From Heterodera schachtii (lineage: Eukaryota > Nematoda > Chromadorea > Rhabditida > Heteroderidae), in NCBI GenBank assembly GCA_023374025.1, contig SIJG01000013.1, positions 712,846 to 776,845 on the forward strand: a stretch of 64,000 nucleotides of DNA. Reading direction: 5' to 3'. The notes under the pieces were generated by a model. It was given only the letters and a program-made list of their open reading frames with translations. It did no database searches and had not been told where the DNA came from. Positions within the stretch are counted from its first letter, which is position 1. Each line of letters begins with the position of its first letter. Positions 29,350-42,500 of the stretch are shown here, one piece after another. A program made the position numbers and the translations under genes.

Positions 29350-29746
29350 ACTCAAAAATCATTTTAAATATTTACTTCAATTATAGAAAAATAAAAAACT
29401 AAACTGAATTGAAAAATAAATAAGAAAATAAAGAAAAAATTTTACAAGTATAAAATGTCTAAACTATTGTGTATTTAATTAATAACAATTGATAAATGAT
29501 TAATTTATCCAATTAATAATTTTATGTAAAATGTGTCAACCGAGAGCAAAACACGCCGTCAAACGAGAAGGAACGTGAGTTGCTTTAAAAAATAAAATTA
29601 TCTCATGGAACGTCAATTTAAAAATCAAAAATAAATGAACATAAAACTAAATTAAGTTCATAAACTAGATGCAAAAAAGAATCAACATTTTTTTTTGAGA
29701 AAGGAATGAATCCGGGACAAGAAACCGTTTCAATAAATGAACCTAA
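29350..29746 (-). repeat. long inverted repeat A, right arm
   Basis: Reverse complement of 23680-24235, including the shared words ACGCCGTCAAACGAGAAGG, CGTGAGTTGCTTTAAAAAAT and TCCGGGACAAGAAACCG. The spacer between the arms is about 5.1 kb. Confidence 0.85.
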
Positions 29747-32700
29747 TAAAAATTTATGTAATAAAAATTCATCATTTTAAACAAATGAAAAATTAAAATA
29801 AACAACATTAATTAGAACTCAAAAAAAGAATATAACGAATGAGATGTTAAAGTTCAAAATCAAGAAATAATGCATAAATTTGTGAAATTTTTTTCTTGAA
29901 AATATGTAACCAAAAGACAAATTCAATTAAAAAGCTAAGAAAAAATAATATTATATAATTGAACATTCTTTATTTTTGAGTTTAATTACGATATTTTTAA
30001 ATTACCTATTTAATATACCTTAAAATCGTTTTTCAGTCAACAATCACTAAAAATAAAAGAATAAATTTAAAATCTTTAAATTATTCCATTTATCAAAATT
30101 AATTTATTTATTTTGAGCAAAAAGAGTATTATTTATTTAATAAAAAGTTTTAATTAATATTTCTAAATAGCCAAATAATTTGAGTAATAATTGTAAAAAC
30201 AAATAAAAATTAAACAATTATAATTTAAAAACATTTATTTAAATATTAAATTCACTAAATTATATTTGAGTAAATTATTTATCGGCAGTTGTCTCGAATA
30301 TTCATCGAAAATATTTAATAAAAAACCTAAAACTGAAAATATTAATACCTTCATTTGAATATTAGATTAGTGGCAAAGAATAACCGACAAATAACCTATA
30401 ATTTAATTCTTGAAAATAAATTTTAATATTATTTCTTTATATGAAATTAATAAATAAGTAGAAAAATAAATGAATTTTATTCCAGTAATCATCAAAGTAT
30501 ATTACAATGAATTAGATAATTTAGTTTTTTTTAATCAGGTGGCTCAAACAAACTTTATAGCAATTAAATCTCAAAAAATTGAATGTAACAAATAAGATGT
30601 TAAACTAACAAATTTAAAAAGCATAAAAGTGTTAATATATTACAAATAACAAATTAAATCATTTAATTTTTCTTAAGCAGGTGGCTCCAACAAGCTTTAT
30701 TAGCATGTTTATGAGATTAATGAAGAAATCGTCAATCAGCTTGTTAGTGCGGGAGACAACATGAAGTAAATCAATTTAAATAAATTAAGATATAAAGAAT
30801 AATTACATAGATTTGTAGAAAATTTGAAATTAAATTATTTTCTGCCTATATAAAGAGAATGTTTTAAATTCCCTTGATAATAATAAAAATAAAAATATTT
30901 TTCATTAATGATTTTTGAAAACATGAATATTTTTTATAATAATTTATAAAATTCTAAAACCTAGAATTCTTTGGTTTTTATTAGTAATTAAAGTAAAATG
31001 CATTAATTATTTTTTACTACAGTTAACAAACATTCCGGAAGAATAGACAAGGTGAACAGTGAAACTATATAATTTAATACAAAAAAAAATTCATTGATAT
31101 ATGCAAAAATTTATAATTAACGATTATATAAATTCACAATTGAAATTATTCTAAAAGGGATTGTTTTTAAAATCATATAATCGAAAATTTACAAATAAAA
31201 AAAAATTTGGCTATATAAACTGGAAATTTATTTACAAAAATTGATTTTTCATTTATCTATAAGCTATGGAGACATATGGAAAAATCTGAACCTCTGAACT
31301 GAATGAATGCAGGATATTATTAACAATTAAAAAATATTTTAAAGGATATTAAATAAAACAATCTTTCCAGAATAAAAATTACAACAAGTAAAAAATTTAA
31401 AAAATTATTAAAATTAATCAATTTACTACATTTATAGATTAAAATTTTAAAAATGCTTGAATTGGTGAGATAGCACAATTAAGTTAAATTATTGACTAAT
31501 TTTTGTTTTAATATGGCAAACCGAAATACCGTATATTCTCTAATTAAGCCCCCCTAGATGGACTACTTTTCGACCTCCTCATTTTTCGATTCTAAAAAAT
31601 GCAATTGTTTAAAAATTATCAAAAAATAATAATGGACTTGCAAGTTACGAAAAAAGTTGAAAGCTTTTAAACCTATAACTTTTTAAAATAATGAAATACG
31701 AGAAGAATTATTAAAATTAAATTGAAAACAACTGGAAATAAATACATAATTAACTTTTAAAGCGTACCATTTTTGACATCTAGCATTTATCAATTCCCCG
31801 ATGATCATCAATTACAACGAAAAAAGAAATTCAGCTATAAAAGGTTTTTGTTTAATATAAAAGTCAACCATAATGAGTCTTATCATTAAAGTAATAATTT
31901 TTAGAATAAATCATTAGATACAAAATTAATTATAAAGATAAATTATTTTCTTTAATTTAATTTAATACATTGAAAATTTGTCATTTCAAACTCAATTTTC
32001 CCAAACCGGCATCAGTACTGTTTAAGAAAATTAATCTAACAAATATTTTAATCATTTCTCTCAAATAATGACACGATCTGATTTAAGTCCATGAGAAAAC
32101 TTTTAAAATAAAAAAAAATCATAGAAAGTTTAAAGCAAATATGAACTCAATAATTTAATACAATAAACACAAAATAATGTGATTTCAATTATATTAATTT
32201 TTAATTTAATAAAAAATTATTAAAACTCTTTTAAATTTAAATAGTTTACCATTAAAAACCCAATTTTTTGAACAGCTTAAAAACCATAAAATATGTTCAT
32301 TATTTATACCAATATTTTTATGCACTTACACTAAATTTTGAAAAATTTCTACACTTAATCAATGAATGAATTTTAACAATTTTGAAAAAGTTCAATTAAA
32401 TTTTAAAAAGAAATATTATAATATTAAAACAAAGTGACTCAAATTTTTTTTTAATAAAATTCGGTGGCGCCAAGATTCTATATGCTTGAAAATTTATAAG
32501 ATTTGCCAAATACTTTTACAAAAGGCACGGTGAATGGACAATTTTTGTACACTTTCAAATAGCATAAATTAGCGAAGCAATAAGGTCCTTCTCGTTTTAA
32601 TTTTGCGCACAAATTATTGATAAAATTGCTGTTTTGCAAAGGTTTTTATTAAAAAATTTTAATTTTAAATAATTTATGCTCTTTATCTTCTATGTTCGTT

Positions 32701-35700
32701 TCCTTTACGTCGCTCTCTCTCTCTCTCAGTTCTCATGCTTTTGTTTGTTAGATAAATTATATTTCTCTGCATAATTTTATCGCTATCCTGAAATTGGAAA
32801 AAGGCAGCAAAAATTAATACTTTTGAACAAAAATTTTTTCTATCATTGTTAACGTGATATGCTTCAGTGGGGTTTCTTTTTTTAATTATTTGCTTTAAAA
32901 TTATTTTTATTTTATATTTCTATTTTTCATGAATTTTTGTGCATAATAATTTTTATGGCAAAAATATTATACTTATGGAGTAACTTCAATTTAAAATCTT
33001 TTTTAAAATGATTTTTTTTTGTTTTGTTTTTCTCGCCAAACTTCTTATAAACACGTAAAGCATAAAAAAAAATTTTTGGTTTTATTTAGTTGGAGATAAA
33101 CTTTTTAGTTGTTCATAATTATGTTCCTATTAATCAACATAGCAGGTTACTTTTTTTTAATTCATTATTTTCTTGTTATGCTTCTCGTTTTTCCCATACA
33201 TTTTTAGTCAGTCCACAATGATTATTATTTTATAATATTTTTGTTCTATTTAAATATTGTTAATTTATTTAAAATTTAATACTTAATTCATACAATTAAT
33301 GAGACGATGCTACAACAAAAATTGACATTCATAAGCATTATTCGGTCTATGGTATTGAATATTAATTGGTTCTCTTCTGACATTTATTTTTTATATTATA
33401 TTTCACCTTTTTTGAAAAATTGACTTTTAAGATTATTTTTAACGAAGTATTATTTCTCAGTTAACATATTTGTTTTATGAATAAAAATCAATTTATATTT
33501 TTCATTCAAGAATAGCATTTTTGAATGAGCTAATTTTATTATTTAGCTAGAATATTTATTATTTATTTAGAATGTTTAAATTGTTTAAGCTTTCATAATA
33601 GAAATATTTTGCGTTGCTCAATAATTGTAATATTATTTACGCTGATGCGCTCGTATTTCCTTCGTGAATTGATAATTATGATATTTATTTTTGTACTTTT
33701 AATTGCAATTCTTTTTGTTAAAATTAAATCATTTAATGTCGTTTTTTCAAGTCATAAATGTCATAGCGCGCATTTGTATATATTTTTTTAATTTAAATGG
33801 TGCTATGTCGGTTCCTAATAAGTGCAAAAATGGGCAATTCCTATAAAGTGCAAAAATCAAAAATCTTATTTTTCCTATGATTAAATGGAAAACCAAAAAC
33901 CGGGACTAATTTATTGAATTTGTTTTCTTATTTTTAAATTAAAATTCTGTTGCTTCAAATAGAACTAATGATTATTTTATTCATGATATAAAATATAATA
34001 TAAAAAATAAATTTTATGAATGTCCTTTTAAGTTATAATTTATTTAATTTTTATTAATTTATTCGTTATGATATTTGGTCAAATAATTTAATTGTTTCTT
34101 TTTTTGGCTTAATCACCACGCGCACGTTCTTTTTTTTGAGCAATTGTTTTCGGCTACTATAAGGATCTTAGTCACGAAATAATTCATTAATTTCTCTTTT
34201 ATTTTGTAGAAAATAATTATTATTTTAACTTTAATTTTAAGCATTTTTTTCATCGATTTGTCAATTTATGTATCGTTTTTTTTTATGCTTAGAAGTCAAT
34301 AATATTTCTTTTTCTTTTTACTCTCATGTTAACTGGCATGATTCCGTCGTAGGGTTTTGTTTAAAATATTTAAATTGCTATTAATAAAAATGATCTTCAT
34401 ATATTTATTATAATGTTTTAATTTCCAACAAAAAAAATATTTTACAGCCTATTGTTTTTCGACAGGTACTTTTAAGAAAATAAGTTATATTTATTATATA
34501 TTAAGTCAGTTCATTTTATGAGTTTTTATTAAAATTTAGAATTTTTGCGCCTTTGATACATCATTTTAGTTGCATTATTCAATTATTTCGCAAGATTTTT
34601 TATTTCTTTTTCATAAATAAAATTTTTGAGTATAAACAATTGTTTATTTTTCTTTTATTTGAACAAATAAAAAAGAATTATCTATTATTTTTTTCTTCTT
34701 ATTTTTAGTTAATTAATTATTTTAATCTCACGTAGATTATCGTACTTTTTTTGCAATGTATTTTCAAGGCACATTTATATATTAAAATAAGTTTCTCATT
34801 TTTACTTCATAAATTATAATTAAAAAATATTTTTAATTACGTTTCTCATTTTTATTTATTTAAATTGTCATTTAATAACTTATTTTGTTTTCAATTAAAT
34901 TTGATAAATTATTAATTTATTCTCTATTGTGTATAATAATTTTACCAAAAATTCATATTTTCTTTAGTTTGGGATATAATTTCCATTTTAGTTTGAAAAA
35001 GATAATTATTATTTTTTCAATAATTTATTATTCAAGAAAAATAAACTAATTAAAAACTTATTTATTAATAAACTAAATTTATGTTTTTCAAATATTTCTA
35101 AATTATTTATATTTAATTAATACTATAATATTAAAATTAATACCACTGAGTTGATGGTCGTAGATGTGAATTTTTTAATATAGATTTTTAAACAATTGTT
35201 AATGAAAAATTGAAAATATTTTTATTATTTAAAACCAGAATAAATAAATGTTTTAATGATTAAAAACAATAGAAACAGATAATATTAGAAAAAGAACCTT
35301 TATATATTATTATTTAATTTGTTTTGTTATATAAAGTTTATCTGCATATTTAATATTAAATAAATCGTTCTTAATTTTCTATTATACAGAGAAGAAGTAA
35401 ACAAACAAAAAATAACGCAATAAAAAAATTGTTAAATAAGATCATTTGGTTGGCATAGTTAATTAAAATCCTTATTAATTCCCGTCTGCGCTTAAAGGGA
35501 TTTTCGAAAATTTATTTTTTAGTAATTTCTCTTAATACATGCATTCATATAAAAATATATTTCCATTCACTTGTTTATTTTATTTTTTATTCTCTTGCTC
35601 GTCCGATCTATGCTTCTCCTAACAACTGGATAGTAAAGGTTAAATCTTTATGTTTTGTTGAAATTCTCAACAGCATAAAATTTATTTTTTGAATATTGAC

Positions 35701-37452
35701 TTTTAATTTTTTTAGTAAGTTCTAATTTTAATAAATAATAAATTCCTACAACAAACAAACTAAGTTGCGGAAATTTCTATTTTTTTTTGAATTTCTTTAG
35801 ATTTCCAGGAAAATTTTAAATTTTTTAAATATTATATTTTCTTGCTTGTAAAATTTATTATTTTTTTTTAATAATTTTTGTTCTTTATCCTTTTAACATT
35901 TTATTAATAATAACCTTATTGCAATATTATATTTAATCATTAAATAATTTCAGGTCTTTTACTATTTTAATTAAATTAATATTTATTTTATGTTTGAATG
36001 TTTTGAAAAATATTTTCCGTTATATGAATATGTTTTAAAACAAATTAAAGCTTTTTATGAATATCATGTTTTTAGTATTATTAACCTTTATTATGTTGTA
36101 GTAGAATGAAAGTTTGTAATTAAAATAATCATTATTCTGGAATTTAATTGTTAATTTTTTTTTACTGTGATTAATTTTATAAAGAAATTTTATATTTTCT
36201 ATGCAATAACAAAATTTGACTTATTGGTTATGTTTTCAATCAAATTATGTAATCTTATTTATTTTCATGGGCCGATATCAAAATCTCACTTTGACATTAT
36301 GATTGAAAGTAAAAATGAATTTATTTTTTATGCTAATAAACATGTAAGTTTGTTAAAAGTACAATTAATAAAAATTTACAATTAATTTTGATTGTACTGA
36401 AATTTTGGTTTGATCGGTTAGTAATATTAAAAAGATTTATAAATTTATTTTTTTATTATTTCAAATTAATATTTATTGATAAGAAGATATATTTTATTTA
36501 TTATGTTTACTTTAAATGACAAAATGGTTTTCTATTTCATTTTTAACTTAATAAAAATTCTGGCTACTAATCTTGGCAAAAAATCTGTTTTACCAACCTT
36601 CAATTGTTTTCTGTTCATTATCAATTTCTTTTAATTAATTTTGACTATTCGAATTTAATTAGCGAAACTTTCAATCGATAATTGTTTGTTTTCTAAACAT
36701 ATTATTTGCAATGTGTGTTTATTTCTTCTTAAATCATTAAGGAAGTTAATTCTCTTAGAAATCCGTAAATAAATATTGTTAATTGTTGTATTTAAATTAT
36801 AACTATGGTCTTATTGTTTATAATAATTTTATTATATTGCTTTTTATACAATAATTATACTTCATTAATAAAGCAAAAGTTTATTTTTTAATTAAAAAAT
36901 CTTTTTTTAATATTAATTAATTAGTGACTGGACAAAAAAAAATTACTAAATTATATTTTTAATTCATATGAAATTTACCATTTTCTTCATAAGAAACTTA
37001 AATTTATTAATTTAATTAGGTTTTAATTCAAATTTTATATAAACGAATTTCAATTTATCATTATTTATTAAAACAATTACGCAATTATTACATACCCAAA
37101 ATTCTAATGGCCTTCTCATAAATTAATTTCTCATGAAGATGCACACGCAAGTATTAAAACAAATACGTAAGAAATGGAAGGATTAATTAATGTGTATATA
37201 AATAGAGAGATTAAGTTTATATAATCACATTTCTACTACCAAATTATAATTTCTAATAAATGGTTTCATATATTGAATCACAACGGGGCTCTAAAAAAAA
37301 TTAATTTTTGACGGTCACATATACAAAAACTTACACTAGAGCCTTAGCAGCAATCATTTTTGGTTAGTAATCAAAAGTCTGAGAAAATTACCCAAAATAT
37401 TTCAAATTTTTAATCCTTAATCCTAATCAGAATATTTGAAAAAAATTTTTTT
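29747..37452. other. AT-rich, A-rich then T-rich, no gene seen
   Basis: The plus strand is A-rich to about 32.4 kb and T-rich from 32.6 to 36.9 kb. Small marks: two copies of CAGGTGGCTC(A/C)AACAA at 30537 and 30679; CTAATTAAGCCCCCCTAG at 31541-31558, possibly an old MITE end; a (CT)n run at 32712-32727; TAAGTGCAAAAAT twice near 33815-33860. No coding evidence. Confidence 0.55.
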
Positions 37453-37553
37453 GTGGATGAGTTGTCCGTGGATGAGTTGGCTTGTAGATGGGTTGTCGTG
37501 TGGATGAGTTGTCTGTGGATGAGTGGTCCGTGGATGAGATGTCTGTGGATGAC
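37453..37553 (+). repeat. minisatellite, 15-16 bp unit, about seven copies
   Basis: Unit GTGGATGAGTTGTCC with variants at a few positions. The minus strand could encode repeated SSTDN-like pentapeptides, but the flanking frame has no start context or homology. Confidence 0.9.
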
Positions 37554-38504
37554 CTGTACCCGCGCCCTTTTTTTTGTTTACTAAACTCTCCAATAAAATA
37601 ATTCATTAAAACATCACAATTAAGCAAAAAAATTTAAATAAAAAAGTGCCATACAATCAATAGCGGTAATTTTAAATGATTTGCATGCTGAAATTAAAAT
37701 ATTATTTTTAAAATGGAAAACAGAATAGAATTATTTTTATCGATTACAAAAATGGATTTTTTTTTATTAAACGACATAATCACAGAACTGAGCAAAAGAG
37801 CAAAAATTTGAAATAATTTTTACGTCAGTATTTACTAAAATGAAAAAATAACAAAACCACATAAAATATCCTAAATTAGTTAAGCAAAATTTGTCGATAA
37901 TAAATGTGTTTGTTTAATGTTTAATGGAGCTAATATATTTGAAAGAGATGCGGGTCGTTGCTTGCCATTGATATGAAAAGTTGAAAGCAACAGGTTGACT
38001 TTTATAAATATTTAACTAATTATTCAATACTTTCTTCTTCTTATAAGTATTAAAAGTAAACAAATTTGAAATTTCAAATTGTAAAAGCATTATTTCAATA
38101 ATTAATAATAATCAATATTTAATATATTTTTTATTACCCATAATATATAAAAGGGTTTTACAGAAAAAATATACACCACACCTACTTACTGAAACTACAT
38201 CAAAGATTTGAAACCCGGTTTTTCGCCATACAATAATATTAAAAATCATAATAACAAGAAAATTTAAAAAATTTCAATATATAAAAATAACTCAAAATCA
38301 TAGGTAGCTACGTTCAAAAAATACCAAATCAAGATGATTCAAAAACAAAAAACGTTTTGTATGTATTACTGCTTACAATTAATTTTTCTTTTCTTTAGTT
38401 TGTTTAGTATTAGCATAAATAAATAAATATTTTATCTATGATGAAATTATTAATGATAATATTCTTGTTTATATTTAGAAAAATCCTTTTTACATATTTA
38501 AGTT
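37554..38504. other. AT-rich, A-rich strand, no gene seen
   Basis: Nothing recognisable apart from A-rich low-complexity DNA up to the start of inverted repeat B. Confidence 0.55.
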
Positions 38505-39595
38505 TGATGTAAATATTACCAAAGGACAATGGTTTATAATAAAAAAATTATTGGATGTAATATTGTAATTAAATTTTTAACGTAATTTTTGTTGTGACTT
38601 CTCTCTGCCAGAAATCTCTTAGTTGGGTTTAACTTTAAAGTATTGAATATTTATTTGAATTACTTTTAATTTATAAGAAAAGCAAATGCTGCTGACAATT
38701 ATTGCGCGCACGCTCTCCTGATATGAATTTGCGGCAACAAATTGTTAAAGTTTTATTCATTTTATAATTATGGGTATGGAATTTTTCCTTTTTATTTATT
38801 GCACTTATTTTTTTTAATTCTTGGGTGCATAGCAATTTGGTTATTTTTTTTATTCCGTGAATAATTTATATTATTTTTTTAAATTATCATCTATTTATAT
38901 TTAATTAACTATTTATAATTTATTTTTGCGAAATTTTATTTTTTTATAACTTTCGAGTTTAATTCATTTTATGTTTTTATGGCGTTCAATATTGTTAAAA
39001 ATGAAACTTTTCTTTTTACTTCAAATAATAAATGAACAAAAAAAAGCTAAATTTGTTTAAAAAACAGATATTTACGACTGTAGAAAATTAATTATCAGGT
39101 TATTTTCATCATTTTTTATTTAGATGTTTTTATGTTTTAAAATTTCTTAATTGTTATTTTTAAACTTTGTTGTTATTTAAACGACTAGAAATTTAATATC
39201 ACAACATCATGATATGATTATAAAATGTTTCTCCTTTTGCACAAAAGTATATATATATATATATATTCACACCTATTAAATTTTTTTAATAGTTTTTCTA
39301 TTAAAATTTGTATTTTTAGTGTAAATGGCTTACTCTTATCATTTTATTTCCTTTTTAATGCAAAACTATGAAACAAAAATAATTTTGATATAAATTTATT
39401 TATTTATTTATTTACATGGTATGTAATGTACATCTTAAGAAAAATGTGTCAGACTTATTCATACATTAATTTTTTAATATGTGGATTTTAATGTTTCTTT
39501 TCTTTTTTTCATTTTAAATTTATTTATTTATTTCTTACATTTCTTAGTATATAGTAACGATTTTAGTGCATTTAATATAAACTTAATTGAAATTA
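38505..39595 (+). repeat. long inverted repeat B, right arm
   Basis: Reverse complement of 24476-25385. A segment near 38690-38930 (containing TTGCGCGCACGCTCTCCTG) is extra in this arm. A (TA)n run sits at about 39248-39267 at the position equivalent to the left arm run. Confidence 0.85.
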
Positions 39596-42500
39596 TAAAA
39601 AATACAGTCCTTTTGAAGAACTTTTTAAAAAAATTTATAGAAAAAATAATTATTTGTTTATTTTTGTCTTGCTGTAAAAATAAATATTATTTTTTCTTTG
39701 GGTTAAATGTAATTCTATTTCATACTTATTTCTCTCCAATAAATTTAAAAAACAAAATCCAAAACTCAAAAAAGACTAAATTGATAACTTTTTAAACAAA
39801 AGCACTCATAAACGAAAATCAAATAAAATTGTTTTACAATTGCTCATGTTAAGATATAAATTTTTTAAAATTATAAAATAACAATATTAATAAACGTTTC
39901 CTGATTAACTGAAAAAATAATTTAAAAACTGGTTTGATTTACAATCAAATAAATTTTTAAGCAATATTTCAAACTCAAAGAAAATGTTTACATAAATTTG
40001 CATTTAACAATTATTGTAAAAATATTATGTATTCAAATTTTTAAACCTACACGACAGATTTGATTCTCTTTAATTTTATAAAATTATTTTGAGCATAAAA
40101 CCAATTGTTCATCTTTTGCTCAAATGCGGGCTCTGAAATCTTGAATATCAAACAAAGATTATAAAAAAATGTTAATTAAAAACGTAAAAATTATTTTAAC
40201 TTTTAAATTTGTTGAACAAAAAAATTTTATTATTTAAATAAAATTAATAAAATTTAAAAATCGCGAGCCGAAACTGGTAAAAGATTAAAATAAAATAAGC
40301 TATTAAATAAAAAAGATATAATAAAGAAAGACATTAAAATAATATCGTATAACAACTTTATATTTTTAACATTAGTTTAATAAGAAACGTATGAATGTCA
40401 AATTGTAGTTCTAGTTTATTTAAAATTTAATTTTAAAAACCGGTTATTTTTAGAAGACGATTTATCTTATAAAATTTATTTGCTTTTTTTTTAATAAACT
40501 ATATTTGAAATATTTACATGGTTATTAATTCATTTTTTCAAAAAAATTGTTTTTAAGACTTTTATTTGTTCAAATGAAATATTTTCTAATCTTCAAGTGA
40601 CCAAAATTGGATAAATATTAATCTCATGTATAATCTTGATGCTTATTATGTTAATATTACAATCTGAGTTTGTTGTTTATTTAAATAATCACGTTTTAAA
40701 GCGTTTTAACGTGAAACTTTATCGCTGGTCGTCAATGACCAATTTTTTTTTGTTTTTCATTGCAATATAAAACAAAATGATTCTTAGCTTTTTCTTACAT
40801 TATTTGGAATTTTAATACTTATATAAAAAGGAATTTAATATTTTATTTATAATATTTAATTTTTAGCCTAAAGTATATTTATAATTTTATCTCAATCATT
40901 TTTAAAAAAATTTAAATTTGCTTTTTTTAGATTATTCTAGTCATTTTAAAAAGTTTTTTTATGAACTTTACTCTTATTCTGTTTTATGTATCTTTTAATA
41001 TATTTTATAATCTTAATTATCTTATTTCTTTTTTTTTAAATAGTATTAACAGCCTTGTAAATAAATCTCTGATAATTATTGATTTTAAATTGGTAAATAT
41101 CATTAATTTTTATGATTTAAATATGTAAATAAATGTATAATTTATCTCAATTTTCAATTGTTTAAAAGAACTTTGTTTGGAAAATATTAATAAATGATTT
41201 AGAGATGGAAGAATCTATAATATCAGTTTTTCTACTGTTAACATAATTTATCTTATTCAATTTTTTTGTATATTATATTTAGCTTTTGCATCGACTTTCT
41301 TTCATCATTTTTTATATTTAAAATTAAATATAAAATCTATAGTTTAAATTAAATTGAAGATTGAAAATTCCAACTAACAGTTCGAAATTTAAAATCAAAT
41401 TAAATTCATTAAGATAAAACCCTAACAAATCAAATGTTTGATTTTTATTTATTTATTATTTTAAATGGTTATCTGTATTTATTTTTTTTATATTCAACAT
41501 AAATCATTAATTTATTGTTATAAATAAATTGCTCATTTATAAATATTTTCAATATTTTGTCTCATTTGTCTTTTTGATTAACATTAAAATAAAATAAGCA
41601 AAAAAAATTAAATTGACTTTTAATCAAAAAGGTTTATTAATTATTTTTTTAAAGTGAATGAATGAAATTTAATTAATATAATTCTTTAGTGAATGATTGT
41701 TTGTAGAAACCTAATTTTATTTAAATGTAAAATATTAAAAATTCATTGAGATATTTTATTATTAGTTTCTAATTTTACTTTATGATCTTTTCCTATGAAA
41801 ATATTTTATAGACTCAAAATTTAAGAATTATTTTGTTAATATTATGAAATAAAAGTTCTTTCTTTTTTCTATGTGATTTATAAATTATTATAGATAATTA
41901 ATTATTTATCATTAAGTTTTAAAAATTAACTATTTAATCATAATTCAAAAGGATAGTCATCAATATATTAAGAAGACTATTTTGATTAGGTATAAATTAA
42001 TTCTTTATTATCTTATTTGAATATTTATTTTAATATTTACATGATGCATTTAAAAAATAAAAATAGATATTAAGGATTATATAATAGAAGAATTTATATA
42101 AAATAAATAGAAATGAAAATTATGTTGATAGTGCAAAAGAATCGCAGATAAAAAGAAAATTTGTAAAATGAATATTCTCATTATAAAACAAATTTATATA
42201 TTTTTTAAATTAAACATACTAATTTATTGTTAGCTTAAAAGAGCTTGCAGAAAATGGCAGAATTAGATTAACTTTTTTTATACAATTATTAAACTACATT
42301 GCTCAATCTATTATTTTTTATTTAATTTTCCCATGAATTTCATTTCGAATTTAATTATTATGCGGTTATATGATATGAGTGAATAGGTATTAGAATTAGA
42401 TTTTTTTATGTATTTTTTATATATTTCATTAGTATTAAAATAATCGGAGAGACGCCCGAAAGTATTTCGTTGCCACGAATGGAAAAATTTAGAAAAAAAT

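Noticed and set aside
39481..39795. 104-residue open frame
   Set aside because: Phe/Ile/Lys/Asn-rich low complexity expected in T-rich DNA, and lies partly in an inverted-repeat arm.
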